From NCBI RefSeq assembly GCF_024807225.1, contig NZ_JANUCO010000001.1, positions 1 through 64,000 of the forward strand: a DNA stretch of 64,000 bases, read 5' to 3'. The notes under the pieces were generated by a model. It ran no database searches. It had not been told where the DNA came from and worked only from the letters and a program-made list of their open reading frames with translations. Source of the DNA: Chryseobacterium ginsenosidimutans. Its GTDB lineage: Bacteria > Bacteroidota > Bacteroidia > Flavobacteriales > Weeksellaceae. The position numbers and the translations under genes were made by a program. Positions 57,751 to 64,000 of the stretch are shown one piece after another. Position 1 is the stretch's first letter, and every line of letters begins with the position of its first letter.

Positions 57751-58996
57751 ATGAGCAAAGAATTTGTTGATGTTCTCGTAATCGGCGCCGGACCGTCGGG
57801 TTGCGTATCTTCTTCATACTTAAAGAAGAACAATATCAACGTAAAAGTTGTTGAAAAGACAAAATTTCCAAGACTGGTTGTAGGCGAAAGCTTGATTCCA
57901 AGAGTAATGGACCATTTTGACGAGGCAGGACTTTTCCCCGCTTTGGATAAAATGGGCTTTGAAAAGAAATTGGGAGCTCGTTTTTTACGTGGCAACGAAG
58001 TCTGCATTTTTGATTTTAGTAACAAATTCGGAGAAGGATGGGACTGGACGTGGCAGGTTTCCGAGAGCTGATTTTGATAATGCTCTTGCTCAAGAAGTTA
58101 TTAATAAAGGAATAGACCTTGAATTTGAAACTGAAGTGATCGGTATTGAATTTAACGGAACAGATTCTATCACCACCGTAAAAAACAAAAACGGCGAAAC
58201 GAAGGAAATTCATGCCAAATTCGTGATCGATTCCAGTGGTTACGGAAGAGTTTTGCCTCGTCTTTTAGATTTAGAAAAACCTTCAAAACTATCTCCACAT
58301 TCTGCCATTTTTTCTCATGTAAAAGATAGTAACAGAGAAGAAGGCACGGAAGGAACATTGATTTCTTTTGATATTATAGAAACTGAAGTCTGGCTTTGGG
58401 TAATTCCTTTTTCTAATGGAAACACGAGTGTAGGAATTGTCGGTCCGACTGAATATATCGATAAATTATCTGAAAACGGAGACACAATGGAAGCGTTGAA
58501 AAAAGCGATTTCACTTTCTGATTATTATGTAAAACGTTTCGGAGATGTAGATTTCCTTTTTGAACCAAAACATTTGAAAGACTATTCTTGTTCGGTTAAA
58601 CAATTATTCGGAGACGGATTTGCGTTAACGGGAAATGCTTCGGAATTCTTAGATCCGGTTTTCTCATCGGGAATGGCTTTTGCAACGGAAGGCGGAATGA
58701 CGGCCGCGAAATTGGCAATAAGACAACTGAACGGTGAAAAGGTTGACTGGCAAACAGAATTCGCCGATTATATTTTATACGGTGTTGATGTTTTCACGAC
58801 GTATGTAAAAGAATGGTACACCGGAAATCTTCAGGAATTATTTTTCCATCAACCCGAAAATCCTGATGTTAAAAGAAAAATTTGCGCTGTTCTAGCAGGT
58901 TATGTTTGGGATAAAAAAAATACATTTGTGAGAATACACGATACCGCGATCAAGAATCTCGCAGAATTTATTAAAACAGAAAAAATACAATCATAA
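57751..58996 (+). CDS. Halogenase-like FAD-dependent oxidoreductase (frame interrupted by +1)
   Basis: 414 residues once repaired. FAD site at DVLVIGAGPSGCVSSSYLKKN; then FPRLVVGESLIPRVMDHFDEAGLF, the conserved start of flavin-dependent halogenases and related monooxygenases. The frame breaks after DWTWQV; deleting one T of 58058-58060 (AGGTTTCC to AGGTTCC) yields PRADFDNALAQEVINKG. The W-x-W-x-I-P halogenase motif has a match in EVWLWVIPFSNGNTSVGIVG. Some flexirubins are chlorinated or methylated on the aryl ring, so halogenation or hydroxylation of the ring are both possible. Transcribed on its own. Confidence 0.82.
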
Positions 58997-59001
58997 AAAA
59001 T

Positions 59002-59020
59002 GGTCTGAGATTTTCAGACC
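59002..59020. terminator. Bidirectional terminator
   Basis: A perfect 7-bp stem (GGTCTGA / TCAGACC) with a 5-base loop, with A-rich sequence before it and GTTTTTGTTT after. It lies between the convergent flavoprotein and hypothetical genes. Confidence 0.75.
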
Positions 59021-59028
59021 GTTTTTGT

Positions 59029-59631
59029 TTATTTTTTATTAACGTAATGATCAACTTTCAGGGCAAGCATTTTTGAAGTTTTCGCATAACATTCTGCAAT
59101 CCTGTCGTTGTTATTAGGAATTCCGATGACGTTGTCGCCTGTTGCTTTTATTCCTTCAACTACCATTAAGACATGGCTTGGATTATCTGTTTCTACAAAA
59201 CTCATTCGTGTATTCAACAGAGCAGGATCATTCATTATTCCGGCAAACCATCCTTGAAAAATCCAAGTTGGCTCTACAATTAGTGTATATTTTGTTTTTT
59301 CAAAATTTGTGGAAGCTTCGATTTTAGTATTTTTATTCCATGAAGCCAGAAATTTATCCTGAAAAGTTTTGTCTTTAGAATATTCCCAATCTTTTTTCCA
59401 TTTTTCCGCTTCTTCTTTTCCGTCTGTTTTCTCAATATCTTCCATTCTTTCGGCAATATATTGATCTTCTGTGATTTTTTTCTTGGCAAAAGTTACTCCT
59501 TCAAATTTGAAAACAACTTTTAAAAATTTCTCACCTTTCAAAAAATTATAATCTCCTGAAATTACCTTTACCCTTTGAGCCATTAAGCATGTCGAAAGAG
59601 TTATTAAGAATAGAAATAATGTTTTTTTCAT
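59029..59631 (-). CDS. Conserved exported flexirubin-locus protein
   Basis: 200 residues from the ATG at 59631, which gives a good signal peptide (MKKTLFLFLITLSTCLMAQ). Mature part: LKVVFKFEGVTFAKKKITEDQYIAERMEDIEK, then a charged helix (GKEEAEKWKKDWEYSKDKTF) and TKYTLIVEPTWIFQGWFAGIMNDPALLNTRMSFVE. No family with known function recognised. Located between the flavoprotein and ligase genes, with a 19-base gap to the ligase, so probably cotranscribed with the ligase. Confidence 0.7.
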   Translation of the reverse strand: MKKTLFLFLITLSTCLMAQRVKVISGDYNFLKGEKFLKVVFKFEGVTFAKKKITEDQYIAERMEDIEKTDGKEEAEKWKKDWEYSKDKTFQDKFLASWNKNTKIEASTNFEKTKYTLIVEPTWIFQGWFAGIMNDPALLNTRMSFVETDNPSHVLMVVEGIKATGDNVIGIPNNNDRIAECYAKTSKMLALKVDHYVNKK

Positions 59632-59650
59632 TGTCATTTGTGTTTGCTTT

Positions 59651-60943
59651 TTATCTTAAATCTATAAATGTAATCGGTTTTCTGCTGTTAGGATTAAAGA
59701 CAACTTTAGACAAAACATCAAAATCAACGATCTCAATTTTCGGACTTACTCTTAATTTTGCACGAAAATGGTCTCTTACTTCACTTACAAAATTTTCAGA
59801 ATCGCTGTCTGTACTTATTTTAATGATAATTTCATCCAACCCGATTTCATTCGACTGAATAACGATCTGATAGCACAAAATATTATTAAAATCATTTAAA
59901 ATATCATTCATTGCAGGCGGATACAAAGTCGTTCCTTTATATTTTATCATCTGCTGTTTTCGCCCGACAACAGGACCCAACCTCATTGTATTTCTTCCGC
60001 ATTCACAAGGTTCGTAATGTGCTTTTACAATATCTCCCGTTTTGAATCTTAACAAAGGAAGCGCTTCAACGCCCAACGTTGTAATCGTTAATTCCCCGCT
60101 TTCGCCTTCCTGAACAAGGTTTCCATTGTCATCAAGAATTTCTGTGATGATTAATTCCGGATGTTGATGTCCTCCGATTTGATGTTCGCATTCCGTAAAA
60201 GCCGTGCTCATTTCTGTGGAAGCATAGGTTGAGAATAATTTAATATCCCACTTTTCTTTGATCTTTTGAGACAAAATATTATCTGTAAAATCCTGATTTT
60301 TGATGCTTTCACCAATACAAACTGCCCCATAAACACTGGAATTTTTATAATCTACTCCATGTTTTTCGGCATAATCGATCATTTTCAACAAAAACGATGG
60401 AACCGTGATCAGATATTTTGGTTTATATCTAAAAATAGAATCCCACTGCAATTCGGGAATTCCAGGACCCATTCTGACAACACTTGCGCCCATTTTTCTC
60501 AACCCTAAAAAATAAGCTAAACCAGCCATAAATCTTTTATCAATGGTTGTAATCATCTGTACGACATCTCCTTTCTGAACTCCTGCACACACAAAAGAAA
60601 TTGCTTCGTTGTAAGCCAACCTTTCAAGGTCGTTGTCGGATAATCCGAAAGTTACGGGATCGCCCAACGTTCCTGAAGTTGTGCTGTAATCGACAATTTT
60701 ATCGGGAGTGATGCAGAAAAAATCATCATTATTCTGCTGAATATCATTCTTGGTTGTCGTCGGGATTTTCTGCAAATCTTCCAACGTCTGAATATCAGTA
60801 ATATTGATTTTGTTTTCCTTAAATAATTTCTGATAAAAAGGTGAATTGTTTTCAAGATACGTTAAAAGCTCCTGAAGTTTTTGCTCCTGAAACTTTTTTA
60901 TTTCCTGAATATCTGATTTTTCGATTGATGGATAGAATTCCAA
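59651..60943 (-). CDS. Phenylacetate-CoA ligase-like adenylating enzyme
   Basis: 430 residues of the PaaK/AMP-binding type. The nucleotide loop is VDYSTTSGTLGDPVTFGLSDND; YASTEMSTAFTECEHQ is the adenylate-site motif; LLRFKTGDIVKAHYEPCECGRNTMRLGPVVGR holds the conserved Asp and a CxCG pair; and LKSG-like IVKGTTLYPPAMND leads the C-terminal domain. It would activate an aromatic acid, most likely the 4-coumarate made by the ammonia-lyase, for transfer to CoA or ACP as the polyene starter (ApeH-like role). The pairing is inferred. Confidence 0.87.
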   Translation of the reverse strand: MEFYPSIEKSDIQEIKKFQEQKLQELLTYLENNSPFYQKLFKENKINITDIQTLEDLQKIPTTTKNDIQQNNDDFFCITPDKIVDYSTTSGTLGDPVTFGLSDNDLERLAYNEAISFVCAGVQKGDVVQMITTIDKRFMAGLAYFLGLRKMGASVVRMGPGIPELQWDSIFRYKPKYLITVPSFLLKMIDYAEKHGVDYKNSSVYGAVCIGESIKNQDFTDNILSQKIKEKWDIKLFSTYASTEMSTAFTECEHQIGGHQHPELIITEILDDNGNLVQEGESGELTITTLGVEALPLLRFKTGDIVKAHYEPCECGRNTMRLGPVVGRKQQMIKYKGTTLYPPAMNDILNDFNNILCYQIVIQSNEIGLDEIIIKISTDSDSENFVSEVRDHFRAKLRVSPKIEIVDFDVLSKVVFNPNSRKPITFIDLR

Positions 60944-61006
60944 TGGCTTTATTTTTAAAGGACAAATTTATTTAATTAAAATTAAAAGATCGGGTTATTA
61001 AAAATT

Positions 61007-61600
61007 TCTCCCACAGATTACACAAATTTTCACAGATGAGTGTGTTTTAATTCGTGATTATTTGTGTAAATATTCGTGCTATTTGTGTTTAATTAAACGC
61101 AAAGATTAATTTATTCATACTATTGATTTTAGAAGGCAAAGGCAAATAACTTTGCTGCGCGAAGCTTGAAAATACAGCTTCATCAAATCAACTTGTTGAT
61201 TCTTCTTGGCTCACTTGAAATTGTTTATTAAATTAAAACTTTGCTTTAAAAAAAATCTCCCACAGATTACACAAATTTTCACAGATGACTGTGTTTTTAC
61301 TTCGTGATTATTTGTGGAAATATTTGTGGTATTTGTGTTTAATTTAAACGCAAAGATTAATTTATTCATACTATTGATTTTAGAAGGCAAAGGCAAATAA
61401 ATTTGCTGCGCGAAGCTTGAAAATACAGCTTCATCAAATCAACTTGTTGATTCTTCTTTGCTCACTTGAATTTAATTATCAATAAAATTAAAACTTTGCG
61501 TTAAAAATATTTCTCCCACATATTACATAAATTTTCATAGATGATTGTGTTTTTACTTTTGTGTTTATTTGTGGAAATATTTGTGTCATTTGTGTTTAAA
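61007..61600 (+). repeat. Tandem array of about 250-base units (two full, one partial)
   Basis: Units start at 61007, 61256 and 61512 with the same opening (TCTCCCACAGATTACAC). The first two are about 250 bases with few differences; the third covers only the first 90. Each full unit contains a tract near its end with GCAAAGGCAAATAA and a hairpin core also seen as copy A at 16413. The unit is bounded internally by TTTAAACGCAAAG and CTTTGCGTTAAA, which are inverted. The region between the ligase and M23 genes holds no credible coding frame. Confidence 0.85.
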
Positions 61601-61605
61601 TAAAA

Positions 61606-63285
61606 TTATCTCTGAAAAGTAAAAGTCTGCGTGTTTGCATTTCCAGCACTATTGACTGTTATCACTTTCAATGTATGCAAACCAGAATCTTTCGGGCATT
61701 TCTCATCGAAAACATAAACAAAATCATCTTTTACGCGAGAAAAACGAAGCCATTTTCCATCCAATTCTGCACGGAACGATTCAACGTCACCGATTTTTGT
61801 TGTTCCTTTTAGCCTTAATGAATTTGCGGTTACCATTACTCCTTCTTTCCAGTTTGGAGAAACAGAAGGCAAAGTATTATCCAATAACAATCGTGTTGTT
61901 CCTGATCTGTTGAATTGTCCTTCTGCCCAATCGCCACTCCATTTTGGTTTGATGATATTTTTATCGCTTCCGTAATTGAGTTCTATAACGGTTTTATCTT
62001 TTTCTTCGTTGGATAATTTTCTGTTGGTCTTAATTTTTAAAGTATAAAAATCATGAATCGGAATGTATGGATTATTTAAAACAATAGCATTTGAAACCGC
62101 TTCAGTATCGGGTTTTTCATACATATTAAAATTCACGGCATCATACATTGCATTTTTACTCAAATTAATTTCTGCATTCTCTGTTTTAATCGTTTTTGCT
62201 TCGTTTGGTTTTACTGTTTTATCATTCGATGAAATTTTATCTGACTCTTTATTGAACTGAACTTTTGTTGTCAATCGGCTTGTGTTTCCGTTGACATCTT
62301 TTAAAATAATTTCAATAGTATGAATCTCGTTATCCTGAAGATTGATAATCCCATCGGAGCCTGAACTGTAATTTTGTAATTTCATTCCCGGCAACGTTGA
62401 TAAATGCTGAATGCTCATTTTATCTTTGACAAACTTTGTATAATCGACACAACCGTTAATGTAACGCGTATCGTCATAATGTATTTTATCAATTTTAAAA
62501 CTGTAAACCAATTTGCCATCCATCAATAATTCTGCATCATAAATTCCCAGATTAAAACCTTTATTGGCTTTATCCACCGCTTTTATCGCAAAACTAATTG
62601 ACGGAGAATTCACCTGAATAACATTAGATGTATAAACGTTTCCTGCTTTTTTCACAGCAATTCCCTTCGCTCCGGGTTCATACGTACTGAAACGTCGGTC
62701 GTACCAATACAATCCACTGATAATTGGTGCAATATTATCTGGAATATCAAAACCAAAAAGCAACGGATTGATACATTCTTCTGTTTTTGTATCCCTGATT
62801 TCAAAATGTAAATGCGGACCTGCAGAACCTCCTGTATTTCCGCTCAACGCAATTGGTTCGCCTTTCGTCACAGGAAACTGATTCGGTGAAAACGTAATAT
62901 CCTGTTCCCATTTTTCGTCTTTGTATTGTTTTTCTTTTACAAATTCATCGAGCTTATCGAAATATTTATTTAAATGAGCGTAAAGTGTAGTGTAACCATT
63001 CGAATGAGTGACATAAACCGCATTCCCGAAACCATATCTTTCCACTTTTATTCGGCTTACGTAACCATCTGCAGCTGCAACTACGGGTAAGTTTTCCTGA
63101 CTGTTGGTTCGAATATCCAATCCCATGTGAAAATGATTGGAACGAACCGCTCCGAAATTAGCAGCAAGATTAATCGGAATATTTAAAGGGTTTCGAAAAT
63201 AATTCTGTGGATAATTATTTTGAGCTTGTGTTATCATTCCGATAAGAAAGCAAACAATGAATAGTAATCGTGAAAAGAATTTCAT
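61606..63285 (-). CDS. M23-family metallopeptidase
   Basis: 559 residues, exported (signal MKFFSRLLFIVCFLIGMITQAQ). The LytM/M23 domain is near the N-terminus: NHFHMGLDIRTNS (metal HxxxD), VAAADGYVSRIKVERYGFGNAVYVTHSNGYTTLYAHL and GPHLHFEIRD (second metal HxH). The remaining 350 residues form a large beta-rich C-terminal region including a domain that ends AGNANTQTFTFQR. It probably cleaves peptidoglycan cross-bridges in the periplasm or outer envelope. Single gene between repeats. Confidence 0.92.
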   Translation of the reverse strand: MKFFSRLLFIVCFLIGMITQAQNNYPQNYFRNPLNIPINLAANFGAVRSNHFHMGLDIRTNSQENLPVVAAADGYVSRIKVERYGFGNAVYVTHSNGYTTLYAHLNKYFDKLDEFVKEKQYKDEKWEQDITFSPNQFPVTKGEPIALSGNTGGSAGPHLHFEIRDTKTEECINPLLFGFDIPDNIAPIISGLYWYDRRFSTYEPGAKGIAVKKAGNVYTSNVIQVNSPSISFAIKAVDKANKGFNLGIYDAELLMDGKLVYSFKIDKIHYDDTRYINGCVDYTKFVKDKMSIQHLSTLPGMKLQNYSSGSDGIINLQDNEIHTIEIILKDVNGNTSRLTTKVQFNKESDKISSNDKTVKPNEAKTIKTENAEINLSKNAMYDAVNFNMYEKPDTEAVSNAIVLNNPYIPIHDFYTLKIKTNRKLSNEEKDKTVIELNYGSDKNIIKPKWSGDWAEGQFNRSGTTRLLLDNTLPSVSPNWKEGVMVTANSLRLKGTTKIGDVESFRAELDGKWLRFSRVKDDFVYVFDEKCPKDSGLHTLKVITVNSAGNANTQTFTFQR

Positions 63286-63333
63286 ACAAATGGTTTTAGG
63301 TGTTATTTAAAGTTACTCAATTTTATTTTTATT

Positions 63334-63441
63334 TCCCACAGATTTCACGGATTTTCACAGATGTTTTCGTTTAAAATATAATTAAACTTTGCGCTTAATA
63401 ATATGCGCAATCATCTGTGAAAATCCGTGAAATCTGTGGGA
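63334..63441. repeat. Long perfect inverted repeat
   Basis: Arms at 63334-63363 and 63412-63441, 30 bases each, are exact reverse complements, with a 48-base spacer. The left arm begins TCCCACAGATTTCACGG, akin to the CCCACAGATTACAC openings of the tandem units at 61 kb. It can form a long cruciform or RNA stem between the M23 and ileS genes. Confidence 0.85.
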
Positions 63442-63532
63442 GAAAATCATTCAAACATATATATTTCTGAAACAGAACTTTTTAATACAAAATCTCAAAA
63501 TAAAACATATATTATAAACCGACAAATTTTAG

Positions 63533-63540
63533 TAAATTTG
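63533..63540 (+). promoter_or_regulatory. -7 box for ileS
   Basis: TAAATTTGC at 63533 matches TAnnTTTG and lies 35 bases upstream of the ileS ATG; no clear -33 element was found. Confidence 0.4.
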
Positions 63541-63575
63541 CCAACTTAATTAATCAACGATATTGATATATTACA

Positions 63576-64000
63576 ATGAGCCAATTTAAAGAATACAAAA
63601 ACCTCAACCTTATTGACGTAGCAGAGAATGTAGCGGAATTTTGGAAACAAAATAAAACCTTCAATAAGAGTGTTGAGATTCGTGAGGGGAAACCTGAGTT
63701 TGTTTTTTATGAAGGTCCGCCTTCAGCAAACGGTATGCCCGGAATTCACCACGTTATGGCTAGAGCATTAAAGGATATCTTCTGTCGTTATCAGACTCAA
63801 AACGGGAAACAGGTTTTCCGTAAAGCGGGTTGGGATACACACGGACTTCCTGTGGAGCTAGGCGTAGAAAAAGAATTAGGAATCACTAAAGAAGATATTG
63901 GCAAAAAAATTTCTATTGAAGATTACAATCAGGCATGTCGTGAAGCGGTAATGCGTTACACCGATGTTTGGAACAACCTTACCGAGAAAATCGGATATTG
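63576..64000 (+). CDS. ileS: Isoleucyl-tRNA synthetase, N-terminal part
   Basis: First 141 residues of IleRS, running off the right edge. The ATG is at 63576. The class I HIGH-type motif is in EGPPSANGMPGIHHVMARALKD, and the surrounding RKAGWDTHGLPVELGVEKELG is the expected catalytic-domain sequence. It charges tRNA-Ile in the cytosol. The rest of the gene, including KMSKS and the editing domain, is outside the window. Confidence 0.96.
   Translation, partial: MSQFKEYKNLNLIDVAENVAEFWKQNKTFNKSVEIREGKPEFVFYEGPPSANGMPGIHHVMARALKDIFCRYQTQNGKQVFRKAGWDTHGLPVELGVEKELGITKEDIGKKISIEDYNQACREAVMRYTDVWNNLTEKIGY

Noticed and set aside
5691..58996. Reading the eleven split genes as genuine pseudogenes
   Set aside because: All conserved motifs survive on both sides of each break, there is no other decay such as internal stops, and every break has the same single-base context.
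5691..58996. Programmed ribosomal frameshifting at the breaks
   Set aside because: Contexts are not slippery heptamers of known type, the genes are functionally unrelated, and homologous families do not use frameshifting.
61007..61600. Possible CRISPR array
   Set aside because: Units are about 250 bases, only two and a fraction, with no short repeat-spacer pattern and no cas genes nearby.
1..64000. tRNA, rRNA or riboswitch genes
   Set aside because: No cloverleaf, rRNA core or recognisable riboswitch core was seen by eye; a covariance-model search could still reveal a small RNA.

Overview
The window is AT-rich DNA from a Bacteroidota bacterium of the Flavobacteriia, most likely Chryseobacterium or a close relative. 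This rests on type IX secretion (Por) C-terminal tails, promoter boxes of the TAnnTTTG type, the bamA-uppS-DUF6089 block, a DarA/DarB flexirubin locus, and many short palindromic intergenic repeats. I see no rRNA, tRNA, CRISPR array, transposase or integrase.

Layout. Positions 1-2.1 kb: envelope housekeeping on the minus strand (bamA start, uppS, DUF6089 protein). 2.3-9.0 kb: a minus-strand exopolysaccharide unit (Wzc-type kinase, Wza-type export lipoprotein, WecA-type initiating transferase, GT2 glycosyltransferase) followed by a degenerate ureohydrolase-like protein. 9.2-12.3 kb: accessory genes (five-bladed-propeller glycosidase-like protein, alpha/beta hydrolase, ankyrin protein, lipoprotein). 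12.4-22.6 kb: topA, three polytopic membrane proteins of EpsG-like character and a large secreted T9SS protein.

22.8-60.9 kb: a flexirubin (aryl-polyene ester of a dialkylresorcinol) gene cluster. The plus-strand arm (22.8-43.2 kb) carries an MMPL-acyltransferase fusion, darA, darB, dehydratases, a BtrH_N-domain protein, an ABC exporter, a thioesterase, ketosynthases, an ACP, a LolA-like protein and a GT2-DUF2062 protein. The minus-strand arm (43.2-57.7 kb) carries a C45-type Ntn hydrolase, a CrtI-like oxidoreductase, an LpxL-like acyltransferase, a second ACP, a ketosynthase, a FabG-type reductase and an aromatic ammonia-lyase. A halogenase-like flavoprotein and a CoA-ligase-like enzyme close the locus. 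The inferred logic is: ammonia-lyase plus ligase supply a cinnamate-type starter; the ketosynthase, reductase and dehydratase sets extend it to an aryl polyene; DarB and DarA build the dialkylresorcinol; one of the acyl-transfer candidates forms the ester; the MMPL, ABC and LolA proteins place the pigment in the outer envelope. A toxin-antitoxin pair and a block of unrelated secreted or periplasmic proteins interrupt the cluster. 61-64 kb: tandem repeats, an M23 peptidase and the start of ileS.

Most striking observation: eleven genes have interrupted reading frames, and every one is repaired by deleting a single base from the same context, RGTTTCY back to RGTTCY (or the complement). I read this as one systematic cause, probably a sequencing or polishing artefact possibly linked to a modified motif, rather than eleven independent pseudogenes. 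These genes are annotated over their full span with the break stated. I also found several families of structured repeats, one of which shows a compensatory base-pair change between copies.
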